A stretch of DNA of 64,000 nucleotides from Nitrospirota bacterium (GTDB lineage: Bacteria > Nitrospirota > Nitrospiria > Nitrospirales > Nitrospiraceae), in the NCBI GenBank assembly GCA_016219645.1, contig JACRLR010000026.1, forward strand, positions 60,983-124,982, in the 5' to 3' direction. Of the stretch, positions 33,524-41,923 are shown piece after piece (within the stretch, counting starts at the first letter, position 1; each line of letters begins with the position of its first letter). The translations under genes were made by a program, and so were the position numbers. The notes beneath the pieces were generated by a model. It did not search any database and was not told the origin of the DNA. It saw only the letters and a list, made by a program, of their open reading frames with translations.

Positions 33524-33675
33524 AAGAGTGGGCCGGGTGAGTGAAAGTCAGTTTGGGAATCCTGGAGGGTAGAAGTACGAAGCGGATCATATTATAGTGG
33601 ACCGACTTAGAAGGATCAAGCGGAGTCGTTGCACACAAGAGCAGGGGCGTGAAAGCAGAAAGCGCGGGTGCACAC

Positions 33676-34122
33676 GTGAACGATACGATGAGAAAATTTG
33701 GGTATCCTGACAGTACCGTCAAGGAATTCACAAATTGGATCATCTTGTTGCGTCCCCAGCAACTTACGCTCGGATCACTGGTACTGGTGTGTAAAGAGCC
33801 AGCGACCGCCTTCTCCGCAGTGAGCACAGAAGCCTTTGCAGAACTCCGGCAAGTCACCACGCAGGTGGAACGGGGACTACAAGGTGCCTTTACGTACGAT
33901 AAGATTAACTATCTGATGCTCATGATGGTGGATCCACATGTGCATTTTCATGTTGTCCCTCGTTACGGTCAAGAACGTACGTTCGAGGGGCAGAAATTTT
34001 ACGACTATGCCTGGCCGGGTCCGCCGGACTTTTCACGGGGCAATCAGACGAAGGAAGAGACCAATAGAGCCATTTTATCCCATCTGAAAGCTTTCATTAA
34101 CTCTGGCTCTTGCCGATTGTGA
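33676..34122 (+). CDS. HIT-family nucleotide-binding protein
   Basis: About 148 residues with the histidine triad HVHFHVV within VDPHVHFHVVPRY. The chain FGYPDSTVKEFTNWIILLRPQQLTLGSLVLVCK matches a well-conserved bacterial HIT subgroup. HIT proteins hydrolyse or transfer nucleotidyl groups such as AMP-lysine or ApnA. The start is uncertain: GTG at 33676 gives a family-like N-terminus (NDTMRKFGYP), while GTG 33649 or ATG 33688 are alternatives. It is the first gene before the ligase operon, with a 367-bp AT-rich gap after it. Confidence 0.75.
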   Translation: MNDTMRKFGYPDSTVKEFTNWIILLRPQQLTLGSLVLVCKEPATAFSAVSTEAFAELRQVTTQVERGLQGAFTYDKINYLMLMMVDPHVHFHVVPRYGQERTFEGQKFYDYAWPGPPDFSRGNQTKEETNRAILSHLKAFINSGSCRL

Positions 34123-34489
34123 TGGTATCTTACAGAGCCCCTCCGGTCCCCTTAACTGCCATACTTGGACCCCCTATTGACACAGAAGAGTAAAGCCGAG
34201 ATTTTGTTGTAAAAAAATCGTCAACCGTGTATTTTTTACAACACATGACTGTTGTATTCACAGGACCGTCTTATCAAAATTAACAACCATGTAACATAAT
34301 TTCAATACATTATAAGTATTTCTTTCGAGGTATGAATATTGCTCACTTGGCGCGACTGTATCGGATTGTTTTCTTAGGAAAGTGTCTGATAGATCTTGAA
34401 GCTCATGCCAATTTACAGGTATACAACAGAATTCCCTACCGTCCCATTGGGTCTGGATGGCGAGTTCATATTGTGAAGAAGAACAAAAT
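34123..34489. other. AT-rich gap with dyad symmetry upstream of the ligase operon
   Basis: This 367-bp interval between the HIT gene and the ligase gene is markedly AT-rich for this genome and holds no gene. It contains the inverted repeat described at 34205-34245 and runs of A/T, fitting a promoter and operator region for the downstream eight-gene operon. Confidence 0.5.
34205..34245. promoter_or_regulatory. Inverted repeat, candidate operator
   Basis: TGTTGTAAAAAAAT (34205-34218) and ATTTTTTACAACAC (34231-34244) are inverted repeats separated by 12 bp. The arm length and AT content resemble a regulator site. A terminator for the HIT gene is an alternative, since the arm ends in a T-run, but there is no GC-rich stem. 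Confidence 0.45.
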
Positions 34490-36316
34490 ATGACACTGCA
34501 GCCAACCCCAACTGAAAATTCAATCCCACTTCGAACCGCGGACTTTACCACGTTGGCCGAAGCTCTGGATTATGCAGCCCAGGGACAAACCGGGTTCAAT
34601 TTCTACGGGGACCGGGGTGAACTTTCCGTGGTCCAAAGTTATGCTGTGCTTCGCGAGCAGGCGCGGACCTTGGCGCGGCGTCTGTTGAGCTTGAGGCTTG
34701 AACGAGGAGCGCGAGTGGCGATCGTGGCGGAGACGGATCCCGATTTTCAGCGCTTTTTCTTTGCCTGTCAGTATGCCGGTCTGGTGCCGGTTCCTCTACC
34801 GGCGGCGCTTCTGATGTCCGGACGCAAAAGTTATATCGCCAACCTCAGGGCGCTGTTGGAGAACTGCCAGGCGTCTATCGCGATGGCGCCGTCTGAGTTT
34901 TTACCATTCCTGGTCGAATCAGCCGAAGGGTTGGGGTTGAGCCAGATAGGCGCCGCAGATGTGTTTGATCGTCTTCCGGAGTTCCAGGAGGCGTTGCGCC
35001 CCTCGGAGCCCAACGAGATGGCCTATCTTCAATACACTTCGGGGAGTACCCGCTTCCCACGCGGGGTGATGATTACCCAATCGGCTGCGCTGGCAAACTT
35101 GGAGGGCATCACTAAACACGGCCTCAAGATCCGCCCTGGAGATCGCGCCGTGTCCTGGCTCCCGTTCTATCACGACATGGGACTTGTGGGGTTCGTGCTC
35201 GCACCGATGGTGTCCCAGGTATCTGTGGACTACTTGAAAACACGGGCATTTGCCATGCGGCCCCGTTTGTGGCTCTCCCTGATGACGCAGACCAGGGCAA
35301 CCATTTCCTTTGGCCCGTCTTTCGGATATGAGATGTGCGTGAGGCGTCTCAGGCAGGATGAGGTCGTCAAGTTCGACCTCAGCGCCTGGCGAGCCGCCGG
35401 TGTGGGTGCTGAAACCATCCGGGCTGATGCTTTAGAGGAGTTTGCCGATGTGCTCGGACCGAGTGGATTCAATCCCGGCGCATTTTTGGCCTGTTACGGA
35501 ATGGCGGAATGTTGCCTCGCCGTCAGTTTTGCACCCCTTGATGAGGGGATTTCCATTGATCAAGTTGACCGGGCTCATTTGTCGGAGCGGGGAGCAGCGT
35601 TGCCTGTCAATGAACGCAGTGGGAGTTCCGATATTGGCAGCACAAACACGAACCGATTTGTGAACTGCGGCATTCCTCTCCCTGGCGTCCAAGTTGAGGT
35701 GCGGGATGAGCTAGGGTGTGTTCTGCCGGACCGCCACGCGGGCGTGATCTTTCTTCGTGGACTCAACGTCATGTCCGGATACTTCGGCGATCCTGAAAAA
35801 ACCCGGGAAGTCTTGTCATCGGACGGATGGCTGGACACCGGAGATATTGGCTACATGATAGAAGGCAGCATCGTGATCATTGGTCGGAAGAAAGACGTCA
35901 TTATCATGAACGGCCGAAACATCTGGCCCCAGGATTTGGAGCACCTCGCCCAAGAGTTGCCCGGGATCAGGCCGGGCGATGTGTGCGCGTTCTCGATCCA
36001 GGGTCCTGACCAATCGGAAATGGCGGTGATGGTGGTCCAGTGCCGTGAGCTCAATGCTGCAAAACATACCGATTTCATTCATCGGATACAGGGGTTGATC
36101 CGCGAACACTTTGCGCTCCACTGTTTCGTTGAACTCGTGCCCCCCCATACTCTGCCGCACACGTCTTCCGGTAAGCTTTCCCGTTCCAAGACACGGGAGC
36201 AATTTCTGAGCCGAAATGACGTGGCCCAACTCTTCTCCAGCTCAAACAGGTCCGGTAACACCCGCCCACCGCAGCGCAGCCAGCAAGCGGTCTCATGCGC
36301 GGCGTCATTGCGTTGA
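34490..36316 (+). CDS. Fatty-acyl-AMP/ACP ligase of the sphingolipid operon
   Basis: A 608-residue adenylate-forming enzyme like the fatty-acyl-AMP ligases. The AMP loop is YLQYTSGSTRFPRG, then the switch and C-terminal core GWLDTGDIGYM, and the C-terminal SSGKLSRSKTR with the catalytic-type Lys. It would activate a fatty acid and load it on the ACP encoded two genes downstream. In Caulobacter a similar ligase belongs to the ceramide genes. ATG 34490 is used; ATG 34457 is an alternative. The stop overlaps the reductase start by 22 bp, so translation is coupled. Confidence 0.82.
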   Translation: MTLQPTPTENSIPLRTADFTTLAEALDYAAQGQTGFNFYGDRGELSVVQSYAVLREQARTLARRLLSLRLERGARVAIVAETDPDFQRFFFACQYAGLVPVPLPAALLMSGRKSYIANLRALLENCQASIAMAPSEFLPFLVESAEGLGLSQIGAADVFDRLPEFQEALRPSEPNEMAYLQYTSGSTRFPRGVMITQSAALANLEGITKHGLKIRPGDRAVSWLPFYHDMGLVGFVLAPMVSQVSVDYLKTRAFAMRPRLWLSLMTQTRATISFGPSFGYEMCVRRLRQDEVVKFDLSAWRAAGVGAETIRADALEEFADVLGPSGFNPGAFLACYGMAECCLAVSFAPLDEGISIDQVDRAHLSERGAALPVNERSGSSDIGSTNTNRFVNCGIPLPGVQVEVRDELGCVLPDRHAGVIFLRGLNVMSGYFGDPEKTREVLSSDGWLDTGDIGYMIEGSIVIIGRKKDVIIMNGRNIWPQDLEHLAQELPGIRPGDVCAFSIQGPDQSEMAVMVVQCRELNAAKHTDFIHRIQGLIREHFALHCFVELVPPHTLPHTSSGKLSRSKTREQFLSRNDVAQLFSSSNRSGNTRPPQRSQQAVSCAASLR

Positions 36317-37251
36317 CGGGGGCGACCGGATTCATCGGTAGCGTCATAGCTCGAAAGCTGGTACAAGAGGGATGGTGCGTGCGTGCCCTCATCCGCCCGC
36401 CTTCATCTTCAGCACGTCTCGCGGGCACCACGGTCCAATGGGTTCAGGGCACGTTCGAAGATCTCGATAGCCTCGAAAGGTTGGTTGGAGATGCGGATGT
36501 CGTGGTCCATTGCGCAGGGGCCGTGCGGGGAATTACCGAGGCTGACTTTTTCCAGGCCAATGTAGAAGCGGTCGCACGGTTGGCCCACCTGGCATCCAGC
36601 CGGAACCCCGCTCCAAGGTTTCTCCTGATTTCCTCTTTGGCAGCTCGGGAGCCGAATCTGTCACCCTATGCGGCCAGCAAGCGGATGGGGGAGATCGCCC
36701 TCACCAAGGTCGGCGACCGGCTTACCTGGACCGTGTTGCGCCCTCCGGCAGTCTATGGTCCCGGGGATCGTGAGATGCTTCCCTTGCTTCGTTTGATGCT
36801 TCGCGGGATCGCTCCCGTAGTTGGTGGAAGCGATGCTCGATTCTCCATGCTCTACGTGGACGACCTGGCCGACGCCGTAGTGAAATGGCTGGCCAGCGAC
36901 AGCCGGGAGAACCGCGTGTTCGAGCTGGACGACGGGCACCCCGGTGGGTATAGCTGGTGTGAGATCGTGGAGACAGTCGAGCGACTCCGGGGAAAAGGGG
37001 TGGTTCGTGTCCGGGTGCCGGGACCGGTTTTGAATTTGGCTGCGAGACTCAACACGCTGGCTGCATCTATAATAGGGTACAGACCCATGCTCACCCTGGG
37101 GAAAGTGCGTGAGCTTAGACATCCGGACTGGGTGTGTGATAATTCTATCTATTACCGTGTCGCCAATTGGGCGCCGACCGTGCGTTTGGAAGAAGGCCTG
37201 CGGTACACTCTTGGCCTCAGTGCTTCTCCCGCAATAGGCACTCGCGCATAA
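36295..37251 (+). CDS. NAD(P)-dependent epimerase/reductase, ceramide-reductase (CerR)-like
   Basis: A 318-residue extended short-chain dehydrogenase with TGATGFIGS (NAD-binding, residues 8-16) and YAASK (Tyr125, Lys129) with Ser114 as probable catalytic partner. In Caulobacter CerR reduces the keto group to give ceramide. Adjacent genes and coupled start make that role likely; other substrates are possible. It overlaps the ligase gene by 22 bp and precedes the ACP by 27 bp. Confidence 0.72.
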   Translation: MRGVIALTGATGFIGSVIARKLVQEGWCVRALIRPPSSSARLAGTTVQWVQGTFEDLDSLERLVGDADVVVHCAGAVRGITEADFFQANVEAVARLAHLASSRNPAPRFLLISSLAAREPNLSPYAASKRMGEIALTKVGDRLTWTVLRPPAVYGPGDREMLPLLRLMLRGIAPVVGGSDARFSMLYVDDLADAVVKWLASDSRENRVFELDDGHPGGYSWCEIVETVERLRGKGVVRVRVPGPVLNLAARLNTLAASIIGYRPMLTLGKVRELRHPDWVCDNSIYYRVANWAPTVRLEEGLRYTLGLSASPAIGTRA

Positions 37252-37278
37252 GACGACCACTTTGAGGTTTTTGGCAGG

Positions 37279-37527
37279 ATGACGCGCTACGAGGAGATCC
37301 TTCTTCAACTCTACGAGATTTTAAAGTCGTACGCAAAGGACGGGCAGAGCCTTTCCGAGGACACGGAGCTCCTGTCCGATCTCGGACTCGATTCGATGAA
37401 GGTCATGCAACTCCTGCTCGAGACGGAGGAGCGGTTCGACATTTCCATTCCATTAAACATCATCCCGAACGTCCGGACCGCCGGGGATTTTGCCCGACAG
37501 ATCGAGCAGCTCACGGAGCAACGATAA
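37279..37527 (+). CDS. Dedicated acyl carrier protein
   Basis: An 82-residue acyl carrier protein with the phosphopantetheine attachment motif LGLDSMKVMQL (Ser39). It should carry the fatty acyl chain used by the neighbouring PLP enzyme. The last base of its TAA stop is the first base of the ATG of the next gene (TAATG), coupling translation. It is distinct from housekeeping AcpP by sequence (no usual DSLDxVEL). Confidence 0.9.
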   Translation: MTRYEEILLQLYEILKSYAKDGQSLSEDTELLSDLGLDSMKVMQLLLETEERFDISIPLNIIPNVRTAGDFARQIEQLTEQR

Positions 37528-38705
37528 TGGCCCTTTTGGAGAAATTCCGACAACTCGCTGAAGCTCACGAGGCGCTTGTGCGGACGAGCACGGACCCGTT
37601 CCGGGTGACGATCGAGCGGATCCTTTCGCCGACCGAAGCGATCGTGAACGGCAAGCAAATGATTCTGGCCGGTACGAACAACTATCTCGGCCTCACCTTT
37701 GATCCCGAATGTCTGGATGCGGCGGCCAAAGCCGTGTACGAGCAGGGAACGGGGACCACCGGGTCCAGAATGGCCAATGGCAGCTTCAATGGCCACGCTG
37801 CTCTGGAGCACGAGTTGGCGGACTTTTATGGACGCCGGTGGTGCGTCGTGTTCTCAACCGGTTACCTTGCCAACCTAGGTGTCATCTCAGCTCTTACCGG
37901 CCAGGAAGATGTGATTCTCATCGATGCCGATTGTCATGCGAGCATTTATGACGGCTGTCGGATGAGCGGGGCCGAGGTGATTCGGTTCCATCACAACGAC
38001 CCGGGCGATCTCCACAAGCGGCTGCGGCGCTTAGGGGAGCGTCGCACGAACACCCTCATTATCGTGGAAGGCATCTATAGCATGTTGGGAGACCAGGCGC
38101 CGCTGTCGGAATTCGTAGCCCTGAAGAAGGAATACGGGGCCTATCTCCTCCTGGACGAGGCCCATTCACTGGGGGTCCTGGGTGAGCAGGGACGTGGACT
38201 GTCTGAAGCGGCTCACGTGGATAGCGGTATCGACTTCATCGTCGGGACCTTCAGCAAGAGTTTGGGAGCGACCGGCGGCTTCTGCGTCTCGGATCATCAC
38301 GAGATGGAGCTGACCCGGTACGTCAGCCGTCCCTATATTTTCACGGCCTCCCTCTGTCCATCAGTCATTGCCTCGACGAGAGCCGCCCTGCGGATTCTCC
38401 AGACCCGACCGGAGCTGCGCACGAGACTGTGGAACAATGCCCGCCGCTTGTATGATCGCCTCAAAGAACTGGGGTTCAAGCTCGGACCCGCCGTGAGTCC
38501 GATTGTCGCTGCGTTGTTCGAGCGACGGGAGGAGGCGATTGCGTTCTGGAACGGCCTGCTCGAGCAAGGCGTCTATGTGAACATGATCCTGCCTCCGGCC
38601 GCCCCCGAAGGGGGAAGCCTGCTTCGATGCAGCGTCAGCGCGGCCCATACGGAGGAACAGATCGACCGAATTTGTCACGCCTTCGAGTCCCTCAGGGGGT
38701 CCTGA
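37527..38705 (+). CDS. spt: Serine-palmitoyltransferase-like alpha-oxoamine synthase
   Basis: A 392-residue PLP enzyme of the alpha-oxoamine synthase family (Spt, BioF, Kbl, HemA relatives). Key residues are His137 (DADCHASIYDG, stacking on PLP), Asp210 and His213 (LLLDEAHSLG) and Lys244 in GTFSKSLGATGG that binds PLP. It condenses serine with an acyl thioester to give 3-oxosphinganine; the adjacent ACP, ligase and reductase make this far more likely than BioF or Kbl. Stop overlaps the next start (TGATG). The length is close to that of bacterial Spt. Confidence 0.8.
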   Translation: MALLEKFRQLAEAHEALVRTSTDPFRVTIERILSPTEAIVNGKQMILAGTNNYLGLTFDPECLDAAAKAVYEQGTGTTGSRMANGSFNGHAALEHELADFYGRRWCVVFSTGYLANLGVISALTGQEDVILIDADCHASIYDGCRMSGAEVIRFHHNDPGDLHKRLRRLGERRTNTLIIVEGIYSMLGDQAPLSEFVALKKEYGAYLLLDEAHSLGVLGEQGRGLSEAAHVDSGIDFIVGTFSKSLGATGGFCVSDHHEMELTRYVSRPYIFTASLCPSVIASTRAALRILQTRPELRTRLWNNARRLYDRLKELGFKLGPAVSPIVAALFERREEAIAFWNGLLEQGVYVNMILPPAAPEGGSLLRCSVSAAHTEEQIDRICHAFESLRGS

Positions 38706-39910
38706 TGGGCAGAGAAGCCAACCCGACCGTATGGGTCTTGACCGACGATCGGCCAGGGAACAACTCGCAATCCATCGGATTAGCCGAAGCACTGGGATGG
38801 CCCTATGAAAAAAAGCCCCTCCAGTTTTACCGCTTTGCCCGGTTCCTCGCTCGCTTACCTAACGGACTCCTTGGCATCAGTCCTGTCGGCATCCGAGCAG
38901 GTCGGCATTCCCCGCTCCTGCCACCGTGGCCGGACCTGGTGATTGCCACAGGCAGGCGTCTCGCTCCCATAGCACGTTGGATCAGGCGGCAAAGTCGAGG
39001 GTGTTCGTGCATTGTTCATCTGGGACGCAGGGGTGCCTATAATCCAGAGCATTTCGATCTGGTCGTTTCCTGCGCACACTTCGCTCTGATGCCGCATGTC
39101 CGTCGAATGGAAGTCGTTGCGCCGGTGAATCCTATAGGGCCAAGTCGGCTGGCCCAAGCAGCGACCCGATGGCCCAACTTGTTCGGTCACGCTCCCCGGC
39201 CACACATCGTGTTGTTGGTCGGGGGAACGTCCTCCTTCTGCAGCTTCGATGAAGAGGCCGCGAGGCGTTTGGGCCGTGAAGTTCGTGCCTTTGCCGCGTC
39301 AGCCGGAGGGACCGTGCATGCCGTGACCAGTCGCAGGACTGGTGAACGCCAGGCATCGGCGCTTGAGGAGGAACTTGGCAAATCACACTCCGTGCGCCGT
39401 TGGCAACCGACGGGCAATGAAAATCCGTATCTGGGATATCTGGCGACAGCAGATGTCCTCGTCGTGACCGGCGACAGCGAATCCATGCTGGCGGAAGCTG
39501 TTGCCTCGGGCAAGCCGGTGTACATTTATCCGTTGCCGGAGTGTTTCCCCGGAACTCTGGGGAAGGTCAGGGAACAATTCAGAGAATGGGTCGTGGCTCA
39601 CGCCACAGCTGGCCAGTCTGACTACGACGCATCAGGGTCAGGGCGACAGGGCTGGCAAAGAAGGTGGTGCACATTTCTGCTTTCTCGATCGCTGGTGTTG
39701 CCTCCTCGAAACATCAAGAGATTACACCAGGGACTGTACCGTCTAGAGGTTGCCAGGCCTTTTGGGACTGAACTGGTGATGAGACCATGTCCGGCGCTGT
39801 ACGAGGCCGAGCGAGTGGCTCGACAGGTGCGCGCGATTCTGAGGATCCAGGAGGAAAATCCTGTCGAAGCCGAGACAAAGGAAGTGGAATCGGTGCTGAC
39901 GAAAGTCTGA
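38705..39910 (+). CDS. ELM1/GT-B-like protein of the sphingolipid operon
   Basis: A 401-residue protein of the ELM1 (mitochondrial fission) family, found in many bacteria and built like a GT-B glycosyltransferase. It begins VWVLTDDRPGNNSQSIGLAEALG and has LLVGGTSSF and VVTGDSESMLAEA. Bacterial members are not characterised; a glycosyltransferase acting on lipid is plausible. It overlaps the spt stop by one base, so it belongs to the same transcript and may modify the product. Confidence 0.7.
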   Translation: MGREANPTVWVLTDDRPGNNSQSIGLAEALGWPYEKKPLQFYRFARFLARLPNGLLGISPVGIRAGRHSPLLPPWPDLVIATGRRLAPIARWIRRQSRGCSCIVHLGRRGAYNPEHFDLVVSCAHFALMPHVRRMEVVAPVNPIGPSRLAQAATRWPNLFGHAPRPHIVLLVGGTSSFCSFDEEAARRLGREVRAFAASAGGTVHAVTSRRTGERQASALEEELGKSHSVRRWQPTGNENPYLGYLATADVLVVTGDSESMLAEAVASGKPVYIYPLPECFPGTLGKVREQFREWVVAHATAGQSDYDASGSGRQGWQRRWCTFLLSRSLVLPPRNIKRLHQGLYRLEVARPFGTELVMRPCPALYEAERVARQVRAILRIQEENPVEAETKEVESVLTKV

Positions 39911-39936
39911 CTCAAGGAAGGGTTGACGGAAAGGTC

Positions 39937-40653
39937 ATGACATACCTCGACTGTAACCGGCTGAACAAAATTGATCCGAAAATGTTCCGAGCACAGGAGC
40001 CGTTCCCGTGGCTCAATCCGGATGGTCTTCTGACCGACGAAGGGTACCAGCGCTTGCGGGAAACGCTCCCCGACATCTCGCTTTTCGAGCGGCGATTCGA
40101 CGCCCAACGCAAGTATGGTCAGAAGAGTCATGACCGCTATACGCTTGAATGGCGTACGGATCCTCCCGTGCCCCGTCCGTGGAAGGAGTTTATTGCCGAG
40201 CTAGAAGGACGGGACTATCGGACTTTCTGGGAGAGTCTCCTCGAGACCTCCGCCTTCTCGTTAAATTTTCACTGGCATTACACCCCGAACGGCTGCTCTG
40301 TGTCTCCGCACTGCGATGCCAAACGCAAGCTCGGGTCTCATATTTTCTACTTCAACACACAAGACGACTGGGATCCATCGTGGGGAGGGACAACGGTTAT
40401 CCTGGATGATCATGGGCGCTTTCACTCGGACTCGGCGCCGAACTTCGAAGATTTCGATCATGTCATAGAATCGCAAGCCCTGGGGAATTACAGTCTGCTA
40501 TTCACGCGCAAGGGGAATTCGTGGCACGGGGTTCGAGAGATCCACTGCCCGGAAGGGGCTCTTCGGAAGGTCTTCATCGTGGAGATCATTCATCGAAGTC
40601 TCGCATCGCGAGTCCGCTATTCTCTGTTCGGACAACATGCCGCAGGATACTGA
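39937..40653 (+). CDS. 2OG-Fe(II) oxygenase family protein
   Basis: A 238-residue protein with the double-stranded-beta-helix iron triad: His125 and Asp127 in HCD, His197 in SWHGV, and Arg210 as likely 2-oxoglutarate ligand. The mid-part GSHIFYFNTQDDWDPSWGGTT is typical. It may hydroxylate the lipid or a glycan in the operon. A GGAAAGG sequence precedes ATG 39937. It ends by overlapping the next glycosyltransferase by 17 bp if that starts at 40637. Confidence 0.75.
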   Translation: MTYLDCNRLNKIDPKMFRAQEPFPWLNPDGLLTDEGYQRLRETLPDISLFERRFDAQRKYGQKSHDRYTLEWRTDPPVPRPWKEFIAELEGRDYRTFWESLLETSAFSLNFHWHYTPNGCSVSPHCDAKRKLGSHIFYFNTQDDWDPSWGGTTVILDDHGRFHSDSAPNFEDFDHVIESQALGNYSLLFTRKGNSWHGVREIHCPEGALRKVFIVEIIHRSLASRVRYSLFGQHAAGY

Positions 40654-41881
40654 GGCGATGGAGCTGGTGGTTCCCGCGCCGATCTCGAACGTGCAACGGA
40701 CGACCGTTGATCCTCAGAAAAAACTCCATCTGGCGTTATTCATCTCAGGCCTCTCCGTGGGGGGCGTGGAGCGGACGATGCTCGCGCTGGCTCATGGCCT
40801 GGCCCAACGCGGCCACCGAGTCGACCTCGTAGTCACCAAAGGACAAGGGTTCTTTCATGAGGCCGTGTCACCCCTCGTGCGGCTGGTTGATCTCGAGCGC
40901 TGGTGGATGCGCCTGCCCATCATTGGATGGTCGAAACGGGCGCGTACCCTTGCCAGTCCGCCGGCCCTCGCCCGCTATCTGCGCCGCCATCGCCCCGACG
41001 TCCTGCTGGCGGCCTCCCACTACGTCAACCTGGCGGCGATCTGGGGCTGCCGGCTCGCGGGAACCGGGACCCCCTTGGTGATTAGGCAGTGCACGCATCT
41101 CTCCCGCGCGATCGTCAACACGAACTTCCCGACAGGGCGCCGTCCGTTTCTGGGATGGATGGCGCGCCGGTATTTCCGGGACGCCGAGGCAATCCTGGCA
41201 GTTTCCAATGGTGTGGCCGACGACCTCGCCTCCGTTGCAGCGCTACCCCGTCAGGCGATTCGTACGATTTACAACCCGGTCGTCACCCCTGACCTACAAG
41301 CGCGGGTGTCCGCCCCTCTCGACCATCCCTGGTTCGCACCGGGCGCGCCGCCTGTCCTCTTGGGAGTCGGCCGGCTAGCAGCCCAAAAAGATTTTCCCAC
41401 TTTGATTCGGGCCTTTGCCAGGATCCGCGCCCATCGGCCCGTCCGGTTGATGATTCTCGGAGAGGGGAAAAAGCGACGAGAACTGGAGGAGCTGGCGGAT
41501 TCGCTCGGCGTCCGCCAGGATCTCGCATTGCCGGGATTCGAGGAGAACCCCTTTGCCTATATGGCGCGCGCCACGGTCTTCGTCCTTTCGTCTGCCTATG
41601 AAGGACTACCAGGTGTCCTCATACAAGCCATGGCCTGTGGCTGTCCAGTCGTCAGCACCGATTGCCCCAGCGGCCCGATGGAGATTTTGGAGCATGGCAG
41701 CTATGGCCCCCTCGTTCCGGTCGGCGACGATACCGCGATGGCCGAAGCGATCCAAACGGTGTTGGACACCCCGCCGGGCCAGGAACGATTGAGGATGCGC
41801 GCGGCGGAGTTTTCCATGGACCGCGCCGTGGAGCAGCATCTTGAAGTCTTGTTCGCGGTCTACAGAAAGAGCCATGTCTGA
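40637..41881 (+). CDS. GT4 glycosyltransferase
   Basis: A 414-residue GT-B fold retaining glycosyltransferase with the N-terminal SGLSVGGVERTMLALAHGLAQRGH and the acceptor-side SAYEGLPGVLIQAMACGCPVVSTD. It is related to the two duplicated GT4 genes at 48244 and 49725 (same HPWFxPGAPP and LTEQKDFPTL-like sequence). Start at 40637 or the ATG at 40658, which has a GAGG just upstream. Operon partner of the oxygenase and of the ABC transporter 43 bp downstream. Confidence 0.82.
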   Translation: MPQDTEAMELVVPAPISNVQRTTVDPQKKLHLALFISGLSVGGVERTMLALAHGLAQRGHRVDLVVTKGQGFFHEAVSPLVRLVDLERWWMRLPIIGWSKRARTLASPPALARYLRRHRPDVLLAASHYVNLAAIWGCRLAGTGTPLVIRQCTHLSRAIVNTNFPTGRRPFLGWMARRYFRDAEAILAVSNGVADDLASVAALPRQAIRTIYNPVVTPDLQARVSAPLDHPWFAPGAPPVLLGVGRLAAQKDFPTLIRAFARIRAHRPVRLMILGEGKKRRELEELADSLGVRQDLALPGFEENPFAYMARATVFVLSSAYEGLPGVLIQAMACGCPVVSTDCPSGPMEILEHGSYGPLVPVGDDTAMAEAIQTVLDTPPGQERLRMRAAEFSMDRAVEQHLEVLFAVYRKSHV

Positions 41882-41923
41882 ACCTCAACTTGCCGGCTCA
41901 GCGTAACTCCGGAGCATGTCGCC

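Noticed and set aside
37527..38705. BioF (8-amino-7-oxononanoate synthase) or Kbl for the PLP enzyme
   Set aside because: No biotin or threonine genes nearby; ACP, ligase and reductase are those of ceramide loci. A tree is still needed to settle it.
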